From Crocinitomix algicola (GTDB taxonomy: Bacteria; Bacteroidota; Bacteroidia; Flavobacteriales_D; Crocinitomicaceae), in contig NZ_LYPF02000016.1 in assembly GCF_001661595.2 (NCBI RefSeq), forward strand, positions 1-64,000: 64,000 nt of DNA, in the 5' to 3' direction. The notes below the pieces were generated by a model. The model was not told the DNA's origin. It saw nothing but the letters and a program-made list of their open reading frames with translations, and searched no databases. Shown piece after piece: positions 1-8,895 of this stretch. The translations under genes were made by a program, and so were the position numbers. How positions within the stretch are numbered: the first letter of the stretch is position 1; each line of letters begins with the position of its first letter.

Positions 1-51
1 GTACTTGATCCGATTAAGTCTTAAATTCTGAGAATAAAACTGACAGTATAA

Positions 52-83
52 AATAAAAAAGCCCTGCAAATGCAAGGCTTTTT
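52..83 (-). terminator. Rho-independent terminator of tRNA-Gln
   Basis: On the minus strand a short hairpin (GCC TTGCA ... TGCAG GGC) directly follows the tRNA 3' end and runs into a T-rich stretch. One mismatch interrupts the stem. The position suits the end of the tRNA transcript. Confidence 0.65.
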
Positions 84-84
84 G

Positions 85-157
85 TTGTCCCACTAGGGCT
101 CGAACCTAGACTCTTCGGTACCAAAAACCGACGTGTTGCCAATTACACCATGGGACA
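85..157 (-). tRNA. tRNA-Gln (anticodon TTG)
   Basis: Reverse complement folds as a complete cloverleaf: 7-bp acceptor stem TGTCCCA/TGGGACA, D arm containing AATTGGCAACAC, anticodon stem TCGGT/ACCGA around loop TTTTGGT, and T arm with GTTCGAG. The loop reads TTG, decoding CAA (Gln). Discriminator base is A and the 3' CCA is not encoded. A promoter with both Bacteroidetes elements lies upstream and a terminator downstream, so this is a stand-alone transcription unit. Confidence 0.95.
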
Positions 158-192
158 AGATTTATAGATGTGCCTATCGTATTAGGCGGGTG

Positions 193-222
193 CAAATTTA
201 AATACTTTTTTTTATTTCACAA
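193..222 (-). promoter_or_regulatory. Bacteroidetes-type promoter for tRNA-Gln
   Basis: On the minus strand TTG (222-220) is followed after 19 nt by TAAATTTG (200-193). This matches the known Bacteroidetes primary-sigma consensus (-33 TTG, -7 TAnnTTTG). It lies about 36 nt before the mature tRNA 5' end, leaving a short leader for RNase P. Confidence 0.7.
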
Positions 223-395
223 CAATTTCTTTTAGAGAAAATTTAAAAAAATTGTTTTACGACTGGTTTCTACCTCTTAAATCCTAAAAAAACTTAAGTA
301 AACCGTTAATAATGCAACCTATATTGGTATTTACGGTTTTTTAAGAATAATCATTAAAATATATTTTTAAATTCGCAGTGCTATAACTATTGCAT

Positions 396-3300
396 ATGGA
401 CTATAAAAGAATTAACACAATTGTTGGGTGGATGGTATTCATTTTTGCTACCACTGTTTATTTGATGACAATTGAACCAACCACCAGCCTTTGGGATTGT
501 GGAGAGTACATTACGACGGCCTATAAATTAGAAGTTGGTCACCCACCGGGAGCCCCTCTTTTTATGATGCTTGGTCGTTTGTTTACCATGTTCTCTGGTC
601 CTGATAGTGCTGCGATGATGGTCAATGCAATGTCGGCTCTTTCCAGTTCATTCACTATTTTGTTCCTCTTTTGGACCATCACCATGTTGGGGAAAAAAAT
701 CGTACTAAATCCTGGCATTTCATTATTTAATCCAAATGCTGAATCTGATTTAAGCGAGGAAAACAAAGAAAAAAGAAAATTATCACCTGGTTACCAATGG
801 GCAATTATTGGGAGTGGTGTTATTGGTGCAATTGCTTATACCTTTACTGACTCATTTTGGTTTTCAGCAGTTGAAGGAGAGGTTTATGCAATGTCCTCAT
901 TCTTTACCGCTATAGTTGTTTGGGCCATTTTTAAGTGGGATCATGAATTAGGAGAGTTGGAAAACGATCCTGAAAACACCACTTTACTGTCTAAAAATGC
1001 AGATCGATGGATTGTACTTATCTTTTTTATGATTGGTCTTTCAATTGGTGTGCACCTCTTGAACCTCCTTTGTATTCCGGTAATTGCGTACGTTATTTAT
1101 TTTAGAAAATACAAAGAAACAACCATTAAAGGCTTTATTCTAACTGGTTTAATTGGAGTTGTTTCTCTAGGTTTTATTCAAGCAGTTATGATTCCTAAAA
1201 CAGTTCAGATTGCTGGATGGTTCGAGCGTTTCTTTGTGAATAGTTTAGGATTAGGATTTTATACCGGAACGATTTTCTTTTTCATTCTTTTAACGGGATT
1301 GATTGTATTCTTCTTAATGTGGTCGAAGCAGAAAGGAAATTCTTTGGTGAACACAATTACGTGGAGCGCAACTATGATTCTATTGGGTTATTCTTGTTTT
1401 GCTATGATTGTCATTCGTTCAAACGCTAATACACCTTTGGATGAAAATGACCCTGAGAACTTGGTAAGTTTAGAGTCTTATTTAAAACGTGAACAATATG
1501 GAGACTGGCCAATCCTTCGAGGTCCTTACTTCAACTCTGATTACACCAGAGATGCTGCCGGAAATATTGATCGTTCACAATGGGCGGATGCAAGTGATGT
1601 TTATTTAAGAAGATTTGTTGTATTTGACCATAAGGACAAAGAGATTAAAGGTTTTGAAACGGAAGCAGAAGCAAAAGAATATGCAGCAGAAAAGAACCTT
1701 TCAAAAATTGAAGAAAAATACTTTAAAACTTACGACGGTTCAAACCAAAAACCAACTTATAAATCGTCACATACAACACTTTTCCCTAGAATGTACAGTC
1801 CTGACGAACGTCATGTTTCTGGATACAAGAGCTGGTCTGCATATGACAACAAGGACCGTGTGAATGATTTAATGAGAAGTAAAACCTATACACGAGCGAG
1901 CGAAAAAGAGCGTGCAGAATTGATGGCAATTGCGAATTTGCCAACCATGGGTGAGAACTTAACTTATTTTGCTAACTACCAAGTAGACTGGATGTATTGG
2001 AGATATTTCATGTGGAATTTCTCAGGAAGACAAAATGACGAACAAGGACACGGTAGCCCAAGAGATGGAAACTGGATTTCTGGTCTCAATTTTATTGATC
2101 AATATCATTTGGGTGACCAATCAAATGCCCCGAGTGTAATTACGGATAATCCTTCTCACAACAAGTTTTATATGTTACCATTAATATTAGGTTTAATCGG
2201 TTTCATATTTATGCTAACTAAAGCTACCAAAGGCTGGTGGTTAGTAATGCTATTATTTTTGTTAACAGGATTTGCAATTATAATTTACCTTAACCAAAAA
2301 CCAAGTGAGCCGCGTGAGCGTGATTATGCTTATGCCGCATCTTTTTATGCCTTCGCTATTTATATTGGCATGTCTGTTCTTGCTTTATACGACGCCTTTA
2401 AAACGATGGTATGGCGAGAACTTGGAATGATTTTAATGGGAATATTTGGACTTGGATTAATCTTGTTATTTGGAGACCGCACAGCTGGAATGAGCTTATT
2501 TTATATGGGTGGTGTAATAGGTGTTGGTTTTGCCCTTATGATGATTCTCAAACAAGCTCTTTCAAACGAGCGTTCAGGTGCAATAATTGCCTTTGCATTA
2601 ACCATTCCTGTTCCAATTATTATGGGAATGCAATCGTGGGATGATCATGATAGAAGTGGAAGATATACTGCACAAGCATTAGCACAAAACTACCTCAACA
2701 GCTGCGTTGACAATTCGGTAATATTTACCAATGGTGATAACGACACATTCCCATTATGGTATTTACAGGAGGTTGAAGGAACAAAAACAAGCGTTCGAGT
2801 TTGCTGTTTGAGTTTATTGAACACAGACTGGTATACCGAACAAATGACTCGTAAAGCTTACGATTCAGAGCCTTTACCAATTTCATTTAGTGAGGAAGAG
2901 TACCGTCAACATGGGGCACGAGATTATATGTACGTATTGAGTACAAATCAATTAACCATGGGGAATAAAGAGATTGAACCGCGATGGAAAAAAGTAATTG
3001 ATAAGAAAATAGAGTCCAACCCGGATTTATTCCAACCTGCTTTCACTAAAGCAACGCGAGATTTATACGGCATTTTGGCTCAAACTAAATTTGCATCCGA
3101 AAAGCCGGACGTATTGGCTTACATCCCTTCAATGGATACAGCCTCTAATTATTATACATTCCGTAGCTTAATCTTTAACATTTTAAATCAAGAAGCGGTG
3201 AACCTTTATCAAATTGATGAAAGTACTGCAATGGCCATTCAAAATGTTATGGTAGCCTTCAATGATGCTTTTGACTTTTTACCAGCTAAATATGCAATGG

Positions 3301-4436
3301 AGTATATGGGAGATGATGATAACCTTGAAGACCGCCAAGATCAAAAAGTAATCTTCTTCCCTACAACTGGTTTACGTTTAGATGTAAATAAGGAAAATGC
3401 TATTGCTTCTGGTATATTAGCAGAAGAAGATGCTGATCGAGCTGTAGACTTCATCCGTTGGAAACTGGCTAAAACAACGCTGATGAAAGCTGATTTAATG
3501 ATTTTAGACATTGTTGCTCATTCAGACTGGAAACGACCAGTATACTTTGCAAGTTCAGCAAGTCGTCAAACCTACCTTGGTTTAGACAAGTACTTCTTTG
3601 CCGAAGGGTTAGTTTATAAACTTGTTCCAATAGAAGTAGAACCTAACCAAAATCCAAATTCTTTAGGTGAAGTTAATCTCGACCAAATGTATGAAAACTT
3701 AATGTCAACCTATAATTGGGGCAACATTGAAAAAGAAGGTGTTTTAGTGGATTACTATACCAGAAGATTAACTAATAACTATCGTGTACAATTTGCTGTA
3801 TTAGCAGATGCGTACGGTGATGCTTACGACAAAGCAAAACGTAAGATTGAAATCATGAAGCAAATCCAATCACAAAATGATGGTGTTGAGATTAGCAATG
3901 AGCCAATTAAAACTCCAGTGGGTGATATCATTCCTTCGCAAATTCCAGCTGAAATTAAAATTGCTGAAGCCGAAATGGCCGACGCTAAGGCAAAAATTTC
4001 TGAAGTTTTAGATAGAGGTATAGAGATTATGCCACATAGCAATGTTCCGTTTGGCAAAGTATTCCCTTCCTATATCCAAGCATATTATATTGGTGAAAAT
4101 GAAGAGAAAGCTAAGCTTTATACAGATCAAATGTTAGATTTATTTGGAGAAGAAATGAATTATTATTTAAGCGTAGATCCTGAATTTAGCGCTAGAATGA
4201 TTGAAGACATGTACAGTACTTACCGAGGTATATTTAGCTTATACCAAGCTTCAGCTGTTTTTGGAACGGATGAAACTCATCAACAACTTGTAAGTGACCG
4301 ATTCTTCTCTATCACTTCCGAACTACAAAATGGTTTAACAGCCATAAGAAAATACTGTATTGACGAAGACAAAACAGCTACTCTTCAGTTAATTCAAGGA
4401 ACTTTTGATGCGTTTTTTCAGCGAATCAACAGCTAA
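396..4436 (+). CDS. DUF2723 membrane protein (protein O-mannosyltransferase-like)
   Basis: Large multi-spanning protein of about 1346 residues. The N-terminal half carries the DUF2723 signature: an acidic pair in a WDCGEY context followed by GHPPGAPL around residues 30-55, then several hydrophobic helices. A second helix cluster lies near residues 595-740, and the C-terminal 600 residues are soluble and probably periplasmic. DUF2723 belongs to the GT-C-like fold related to lipid-linked-sugar glycosyltransferases; the acceptor here is unknown. The ATG at 396 (MDYKRI) is chosen over an in-frame TTG two codons earlier. It is longer than most family members I know. The polysaccharide deacetylase starts 9 nt after its stop, so the two are probably co-transcribed. 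Confidence 0.88.
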   Translation: MDYKRINTIVGWMVFIFATTVYLMTIEPTTSLWDCGEYITTAYKLEVGHPPGAPLFMMLGRLFTMFSGPDSAAMMVNAMSALSSSFTILFLFWTITMLGKKIVLNPGISLFNPNAESDLSEENKEKRKLSPGYQWAIIGSGVIGAIAYTFTDSFWFSAVEGEVYAMSSFFTAIVVWAIFKWDHELGELENDPENTTLLSKNADRWIVLIFFMIGLSIGVHLLNLLCIPVIAYVIYFRKYKETTIKGFILTGLIGVVSLGFIQAVMIPKTVQIAGWFERFFVNSLGLGFYTGTIFFFILLTGLIVFFLMWSKQKGNSLVNTITWSATMILLGYSCFAMIVIRSNANTPLDENDPENLVSLESYLKREQYGDWPILRGPYFNSDYTRDAAGNIDRSQWADASDVYLRRFVVFDHKDKEIKGFETEAEAKEYAAEKNLSKIEEKYFKTYDGSNQKPTYKSSHTTLFPRMYSPDERHVSGYKSWSAYDNKDRVNDLMRSKTYTRASEKERAELMAIANLPTMGENLTYFANYQVDWMYWRYFMWNFSGRQNDEQGHGSPRDGNWISGLNFIDQYHLGDQSNAPSVITDNPSHNKFYMLPLILGLIGFIFMLTKATKGWWLVMLLFLLTGFAIIIYLNQKPSEPRERDYAYAASFYAFAIYIGMSVLALYDAFKTMVWRELGMILMGIFGLGLILLFGDRTAGMSLFYMGGVIGVGFALMMILKQALSNERSGAIIAFALTIPVPIIMGMQSWDDHDRSGRYTAQALAQNYLNSCVDNSVIFTNGDNDTFPLWYLQEVEGTKTSVRVCCLSLLNTDWYTEQMTRKAYDSEPLPISFSEEEYRQHGARDYMYVLSTNQLTMGNKEIEPRWKKVIDKKIESNPDLFQPAFTKATRDLYGILAQTKFASEKPDVLAYIPSMDTASNYYTFRSLIFNILNQEAVNLYQIDESTAMAIQNVMVAFNDAFDFLPAKYAMEYMGDDDNLEDRQDQKVIFFPTTGLRLDVNKENAIASGILAEEDADRAVDFIRWKLAKTTLMKADLMILDIVAHSDWKRPVYFASSASRQTYLGLDKYFFAEGLVYKLVPIEVEPNQNPNSLGEVNLDQMYENLMSTYNWGNIEKEGVLVDYYTRRLTNNYRVQFAVLADAYGDAYDKAKRKIEIMKQIQSQNDGVEISNEPIKTPVGDIIPSQIPAEIKIAEAEMADAKAKISEVLDRGIEIMPHSNVPFGKVFPSYIQAYYIGENEEKAKLYTDQMLDLFGEEMNYYLSVDPEFSARMIEDMYSTYRGIFSLYQASAVFGTDETHQQLVSDRFFSITSELQNGLTAIRKYCIDEDKTATLQLIQGTFDAFFQRINS

Positions 4437-4445
4437 TTAACAGCT

Positions 4446-5066
4446 GTGCGATACTTTAAATTTCCCAAATGGCTCAGAAAAGTTTATCCTGGCGCTATTT
4501 GGGATTTTTTCATTCCGAATACTAAAACAATCTACCTCACTTTTGACGATGGTCCAAATAAGGGTACAACAGAATGGATTTTAAACCTCCTGAAGCAATA
4601 CGATGCAGAGGCAAGCTTCTTTTGTTTAGGTAAAAATGTAAAAAAATATCCCAAGTTATTTGATCAAATCGTTCGTCAAGGACATCAGATTGGCAACCAC
4701 ACAAACAACCATCCGAATGGTGCATTAACTAAAACCAGCAATTATATTGATGATGTTTTGGCGGCTGAACAATTAATTCCATCAAAACTATTTCGACCTC
4801 CCTATGGTAAACTAAGTCCAAAACAATATAAAGTCCTTAAGAAAAAAGGGTTTAAAACTATTTTCTGGTCGCACATTAGTTATGATTTTGATCGTGAATT
4901 CAGTTCTGAAAAAAGAGTTGAAAAAGCATTACGTTTAGTGAAAAACGGAAGTATAGTGGTGTTTCACGATTCGGACAAAGCCTTTCCTCAATTGAAGGGT
5001 GAATTACCGTATCTGCTAGAAACATGGTCAAAAGCGGGCTACAGTTTTAGCGCTATACCCCATTAA
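4446..5066 (+). CDS. Polysaccharide deacetylase family protein (NodB homology)
   Basis: A 206-residue NodB-homology protein. Motif 1 is TFDDGP (residues 32-37, catalytic and metal-binding Asp34-Asp35), motif 2 is H85-x3-H89 (metal ligands), and motif 3 is RPPYG (117-121). A late VVFHDS segment supplies the C-terminal motif with histidine. The family removes acetyl groups from N-acetylglucosamine polymers such as peptidoglycan or chitin-like chains. No signal peptide is seen. The start is GTG at 4446, 9 nt after the DUF2723 stop, implying translational coupling. The substrate cannot be told from sequence. Confidence 0.9.
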   Translation: MRYFKFPKWLRKVYPGAIWDFFIPNTKTIYLTFDDGPNKGTTEWILNLLKQYDAEASFFCLGKNVKKYPKLFDQIVRQGHQIGNHTNNHPNGALTKTSNYIDDVLAAEQLIPSKLFRPPYGKLSPKQYKVLKKKGFKTIFWSHISYDFDREFSSEKRVEKALRLVKNGSIVVFHDSDKAFPQLKGELPYLLETWSKAGYSFSAIPH

Positions 5067-5093
5067 AAATTAAGATTAACGGTATAAACGAAT

Positions 5094-5126
5094 AATCCCG
5101 ATCACCTTGGCTAAATGATCGGGATT
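5094..5126. terminator. Hairpin between convergent genes
   Basis: Perfect 11-bp inverted repeat (AATCCCGATCA at 5094-5104, TGATCGGGATT at 5116-5126, 11-nt loop) in the gap between the convergent deacetylase and barrel genes. It lacks a clear T tract on either side, so a terminator or 3'-end stabilising hairpin is inferred from position only. Confidence 0.45.
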
Positions 5127-5343
5127 CCATGAAAAAATCTACTGCTTTGGACATATAAGAAATGTCCGCTGCGACTACTATTTTACTACGCTTACTAATG
5201 AAAATAGTCTAGAATAAATAAGTTGCCGATTCGCTTACCGTGCTTTCTTATTACTGATTCAAATATCGGTTGTTTTTTCATATCCAAAGGTTAACGAAAC
5301 GTTAAACAAAACTTGTATTAAGTTAAAACTTGTTAAAGGCTTA

Positions 5344-6159
5344 TTAGAAGTGGAATGAGACCCCAAAACTTAAAGGATATGCCACTTCAGACTTTTCTTC
5401 TTCATACAGCGATAACAAGTTATAATTCGCAAACAAACCGAAATCATTATATCCCACCCGTACAGTTCCCATCAACTCAAACGCATTAAGATTATACCTT
5501 CCTTTTATCTTGGTTTTAAACATACCGTCAGGCGTATCATATTTGTATTTAACGTTTGATCCTAATCTTACACCTCCAATAGCACCAAAAGCTATATGAA
5601 AATTTTTGCTGTCATTCTTAGATGTGTTGATTTGAAACATTAAAGGAACACGCAATGTGGTCATTCGTAATTGATTTTTGGTAAATCCAGAAGTCATATT
5701 TGTATCGATTATTGCAAGTGTCGTATCACCATTCGCAAAATACTCTGCTTTTGAATTTGACAATCCATACCGACTATTGGTAATACCTAATCCCGTTACA
5801 AGGCCAAAATACTCCTTAATAATAGGAATGCGTTGCTCCGCGAAGTTAATGTTATAGACAAAAGATTGAGCAGGGTCTAAATTCAAGTGTTCACTTTGAA
5901 AATCATTATTAAAATTGCCGTTAACTGGATAATTAATTCCGACTTCAAATCCCGACCAATAGGTAAGGTCTCCATGGGATGCTTTTTTCGATTCTTTGCC
6001 ATTATCTTCATCATCTACTTGTAAAGTATCAGATCCTATTACAATAAATTCTAAATTTCCAATTTTAAATCGCGTGGTATCAGTTTCTACTTGTGCGAAC
6101 AAATTTGCACTAAAAAAAGCTGCAAAAGTTAATAGTAATATATGTTTCATTGTCTTCAT
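5344..6159 (-). CDS. PorT-like outer-membrane beta-barrel protein, ECF sigma target
   Basis: A 271-residue exported protein. Signal peptide: MKTMKHILLL to LFAQ (cleavage about residue 22). An acidic linker (DDEDNGKESKK) around residues 48-60 is followed by alternating hydrophobic strands ending SFGVSFHF, the terminal aromatic strand usual for outer-membrane barrels. It resembles the PorT/outer-membrane beta-barrel domain family; the function is unknown. It follows the sigma/anti-sigma operon on the same strand and has its own ECF-type promoter (6211-6236), identical in core to the promoter of the sigma gene. It is therefore the probable regulon member of that sigma factor, perhaps acting in envelope homeostasis. 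Confidence 0.8.
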   Translation of the reverse strand: MKTMKHILLLTFAAFFSANLFAQVETDTTRFKIGNLEFIVIGSDTLQVDDEDNGKESKKASHGDLTYWSGFEVGINYPVNGNFNNDFQSEHLNLDPAQSFVYNINFAEQRIPIIKEYFGLVTGLGITNSRYGLSNSKAEYFANGDTTLAIIDTNMTSGFTKNQLRMTTLRVPLMFQINTSKNDSKNFHIAFGAIGGVRLGSNVKYKYDTPDGMFKTKIKGRYNLNAFELMGTVRVGYNDFGLFANYNLLSLYEEEKSEVAYPLSFGVSFHF

Positions 6160-6210
6160 TTTTTTAATTAATCTAATTCCATTACTGCAGGTAACTTTGG
6201 TTATTTTTGG

Positions 6211-6236
6211 GACGCTGTAACAAGAAATAAGTTACA
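6211..6236 (-). promoter_or_regulatory. ECF sigma-dependent promoter of the barrel gene
   Basis: Minus strand: TGTAAC (6236-6231), 16 nt, CGTCCC beginning at 6214. This is the standard ECF -35 (xGTAAC) and -10 (CGTC) layout with canonical spacing. The same core and the same 16-nt spacer occur before the sigma gene itself. The -35 element lies immediately beyond the anti-sigma stop, and the expected transcript start leaves a leader of about 45 nt. Confidence 0.75.
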
Positions 6237-6237
6237 G

Positions 6238-7284
6238 TTATCTTGATTTTTTTCTTTCAAATTCAAATTTTCCAAAAGAAAAGGAATACGCTACATAAGT
6301 ATCACTTTCTATATCTTTATCACGTGTAAACTTCACCTCACGATTTACTACATCTCCAGCAGCCTGGGTCAATAGTTTATATGGTTCTTCTTTTCTAATT
6401 TTTAACGGCCTGTTTAATGCTATGAATTCCGCTTCATCATTAATAGGCTTTTCGGATAATGAGTCAAGTGGAGTTAACGTTAAATTGAAATCTGGATCTG
6501 CGTTTTCTATCTTTTCAAGCGGCGATAAATCAATGGCTGGAATACTATCTTTCGATTCAGCAATTTCATAGGAAACAGACTCGTCTAGGAAACTTTTCTT
6601 CTCCGCTTTATTTTCAAATTTTTCTTTGTTCTGTACACTCAAATGTTCATGATTACTCTCTGCTAAATTCTCATTATTTTCAATAATAGTAGTATGATTT
6701 AGCGATGGTCGATTTTCAATCGTTCTAACATATCTCACCAAATTTCTATCTGTATTGTCCATCTTTGGAGAGTATGATTGATAATACCCATTCCAGGCAA
6801 ATCCAATGAGAACTAATCCTACAGCAGCGATCGAAGCAACACGAGAAACAACATTCATTCGCACTATATATCCACCTTTCTTCAATTCAGACTTTTCCGA
6901 ATATGTAATTTGAGGATCTGGTTTTAAAAAACTGGCTTGATAGGTTTTAAACTCCTTCTCAAGGCCATGCTTTAGAATATACTGTTGTAACGTTACTAAA
7001 TGTTGATCACATAATTCACCTTCCACCGCAGCCACCATAAAATCATCTACAATTGCAGGATTTATAATTAAATTCCCCTCATCAAATTTGAGATCCTTCT
7101 TGTCCACAAATGTGGCGGTGGTTGGAAATAATTCAAAGTCACCAAAATCTTCCTCTAATTCAGCTTTAAGATCTGGGTTAACCTCAAGAAAACACTTCAA
7201 ATCATTTCGATCTTCGTGACTTAAATTCCCTTCCGCATAATCTAAAAAGTATGCCTCGTAATTATGTCTATTAATTTTCTCCAT
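6238..7284 (-). CDS. Membrane-anchored anti-sigma-like protein with duplicated N-terminal module
   Basis: A 348-residue protein encoded 4 nt after the ECF sigma gene, so in the usual anti-sigma position. Residues 1-145 are cytosolic-type, one hydrophobic helix lies at about 147-165, and the rest is a low-complexity, probably periplasmic region rich in Glu, Asn and Ser. The N-terminal part holds two similar helical segments offset by 70 residues (AEGNL with L29 and FL32-33; VEGEL with L99 and YI102-103). These resemble the N-terminal helices of Bacteroidetes anti-sigma-like proteins. No zinc-binding HxxxCxxC motif is present. The role as anti-sigma factor is inferred from context and architecture. 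Confidence 0.68.
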   Translation of the reverse strand: MEKINRHNYEAYFLDYAEGNLSHEDRNDLKCFLEVNPDLKAELEEDFGDFELFPTTATFVDKKDLKFDEGNLIINPAIVDDFMVAAVEGELCDQHLVTLQQYILKHGLEKEFKTYQASFLKPDPQITYSEKSELKKGGYIVRMNVVSRVASIAAVGLVLIGFAWNGYYQSYSPKMDNTDRNLVRYVRTIENRPSLNHTTIIENNENLAESNHEHLSVQNKEKFENKAEKKSFLDESVSYEIAESKDSIPAIDLSPLEKIENADPDFNLTLTPLDSLSEKPINDEAEFIALNRPLKIRKEEPYKLLTQAAGDVVNREVKFTRDKDIESDTYVAYSFSFGKFEFERKKSR

Positions 7285-7288
7285 CTTC

Positions 7289-7777
7289 TTATTCTAAAAC
7301 TGCTTCAACACTAATTAATATTTCTTTTAATTTTTTACGAGCACGAAAGATGTAAACCTTAACTTGACTTTCTGTTAAGTCAGTAATTTCACCGATCTCG
7401 TCGTAACCGTATCCTTCATAATCTCTCAACAAAACAACAGTACGCTGTATTTCAGTTAATTGATCTAAGGCCAGCTCTAATTGTTTTTGCAAATCTAAAT
7501 TACGTATCGGTTTTTCCACCATCACCTCATCTATCTTTCCAACCTCATCCATATACTTCTCTTTTCTTATCAAGTCAATTAACGTATGATGCGCTGTTGT
7601 AAACAAATACGATTTTGCTTTTCCAAAATTAATTCCATCCTTCTTTACCCAAACTTTCGCAAAAGTATCTTGCACAATATCCTTTGCAGCATCCACATTT
7701 TTTATATGTTTCAGCACAAACCGATAAATATTATCAGAATAATTATCTACACAAATATTGTACTCTCTGGTTGTCAT
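7289..7777 (-). CDS. ECF-type RNA polymerase sigma factor
   Basis: A 162-residue sigma-70 family protein with only regions 2 and 4. Region 2 spans about residues 8-75 (DIVQDTFAKVW, then the LIDLIRKEK helix). Region 4 covers about 100-155 with a helix-turn-helix (YGYDEIGEITDLTESQVKVYIFRARKKL). I chose the ATG at 7777 (MTTREY); an in-frame TTG 39 nt upstream lies inside the promoter and cannot be transcribed from it. The gene heads an operon with the anti-sigma-like gene. The upstream ECF promoter indicates autoregulation. Confidence 0.92.
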   Translation of the reverse strand: MTTREYNICVDNYSDNIYRFVLKHIKNVDAAKDIVQDTFAKVWVKKDGINFGKAKSYLFTTAHHTLIDLIRKEKYMDEVGKIDEVMVEKPIRNLDLQKQLELALDQLTEIQRTVVLLRDYEGYGYDEIGEITDLTESQVKVYIFRARKKLKEILISVEAVLE

Positions 7778-7798
7778 TTTTTTTGAACTTATTGGTGG

Positions 7799-7824
7799 GA
7801 CGTTCGAATAAAACAAAAGTTACA
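7799..7824 (-). promoter_or_regulatory. ECF sigma-dependent autoregulatory promoter
   Basis: Minus strand: TGTAAC (7824-7819), 16 nt, CGTCCC beginning at 7802. Core elements and spacing match the promoter of the barrel gene at 6211-6236. A transcript starting 7-10 nt after the -10 element leaves a leader of about 15 nt before the sigma ATG. Confidence 0.75.
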
Positions 7825-7971
7825 CCAATATTAAATTTAATTCTAAATTATTGATTTAATTCCATTTACGACAGCTTTCGTTTATATAACTCGGTGTTAC
7901 TTTAGCTATTTTTGTGTTAATAAAATTAGCAGTCCATCGACTAAATATCCATAATTTTTAAGAGAATTTAC

Positions 7972-7979
7972 TAGCTTTG
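7972..7979 (+). promoter_or_regulatory. -7 promoter box 4 nt before start codon (leaderless)
   Basis: TAGCTTTG matches TAnnTTTG and ends exactly 4 nt before the ATG at 7984. Transcription would start at or within a base or two of the start codon. No clear -33 TTG is visible. Confidence 0.55.
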
Positions 7980-7983
7980 CAGT

Positions 7984-8880
7984 ATGGTAACATTCGATCC
8001 TAAAGAACTTCCAATTCCTAAAATTCACGGGTTATTACTTGGTGCTATTGGACCACGTCCAATTGCTTTCGCTAGTACAGTTGATGAACAAGGAGTTCCA
8101 AATTTAGCGCCTTTTAGCTTTTTTAACGTCTTTAGTGCTAATCCACCTATCATGGTTTTTTCACCAGCTCGAAGTGGACGAACAAACGAAACCAAAGACA
8201 CCTATAAAAATGTAAAGGTAATACCTGAGGTTGTGATTAATGTGGTTAATCATTCAATCGTACACCAAATGTCTTTGGCGAGTTCACCTTATAAACCAGA
8301 AGAAGATGAATTTGATAAAGCTGGTTTTACAAAATTAAAATCAGATCTGATTCGACCATTCCGTGTTGCTGAATCACCGGTTCAATTTGAATGCCAAGTC
8401 ATTGAAGTTAAAGAACTGGGGGACCAAGGTGGAGCTGGAAATCTCGTTATTTGTGAAGTTGTAAAGATTCATGTTAGAGAAGATTTATTGACTGAAGATG
8501 GTAAAATAGACCAAAAGAAAATAGATCTTGTTTCTCGAATGGGAGGAAATTGGTATTGCAGAGCAGATGATAATTCAATGTTTGAAATTGTAAAACCAAT
8601 CACGACATGCGGCATTGGATTTGAAAATATTCCTTCAGACATAAAAAACTCAAAAATATTGACAGGTAATGATTTAGGTCAGCTAGGTGGCATTGAAGAA
8701 TTACCAAATGAAACGGATGTAAACGAATACAAATTAGTCGAATTAAGTGATATATTTGTGGAGTTAGAAGACGAGCAAGCAGTCTTAGAGGAGACCTTGC
8801 ATAAAATGGCAAAAAAATTATTAACTGAAAATAAACTGGAAGAAGCTTGGAAAACCTTACTTTCGTTTAACAACAACTAA
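7984..8880 (+). CDS. Flavin reductase family protein (FMN-binding split barrel)
   Basis: A 298-residue protein. The N-terminal ~200 residues fit the flavin-reductase-like split-barrel domain: GPRPIAFASTVDE near residues 23-35, NLAPFSFFNVFSANPP near 40-55, and a KDTYKN segment. These contacts bind FMN in family members, which reduce flavin or transfer electrons from it. The C-terminal ~80 residues (IEELPNETD onward) form an acidic helical extension that is not part of the core domain. The start codon sits 4 nt after a -7 box. The DUF3127 gene begins 15 nt downstream and may be co-transcribed. The substrate is unknown. Confidence 0.88.
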   Translation: MVTFDPKELPIPKIHGLLLGAIGPRPIAFASTVDEQGVPNLAPFSFFNVFSANPPIMVFSPARSGRTNETKDTYKNVKVIPEVVINVVNHSIVHQMSLASSPYKPEEDEFDKAGFTKLKSDLIRPFRVAESPVQFECQVIEVKELGDQGGAGNLVICEVVKIHVREDLLTEDGKIDQKKIDLVSRMGGNWYCRADDNSMFEIVKPITTCGIGFENIPSDIKNSKILTGNDLGQLGGIEELPNETDVNEYKLVELSDIFVELEDEQAVLEETLHKMAKKLLTENKLEEAWKTLLSFNNN

Positions 8881-8895
8881 AACAAACCAAATATT

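Noticed and set aside
1-51. Partial gene at the left edge
   Set aside because: No frame with recognisable coding content could be supported in the first 51 bases.
5094-5126. Mobile element or attachment site from the perfect inverted repeat
   Set aside because: No transposase, integrase or flanking direct repeat is near; its place between convergent genes fits a transcript end.
7778-7816. TTG start for the ECF sigma factor
   Set aside because: It lies inside the ECF promoter, between the -35 and -10 elements, so the codon would not be transcribed from that promoter.
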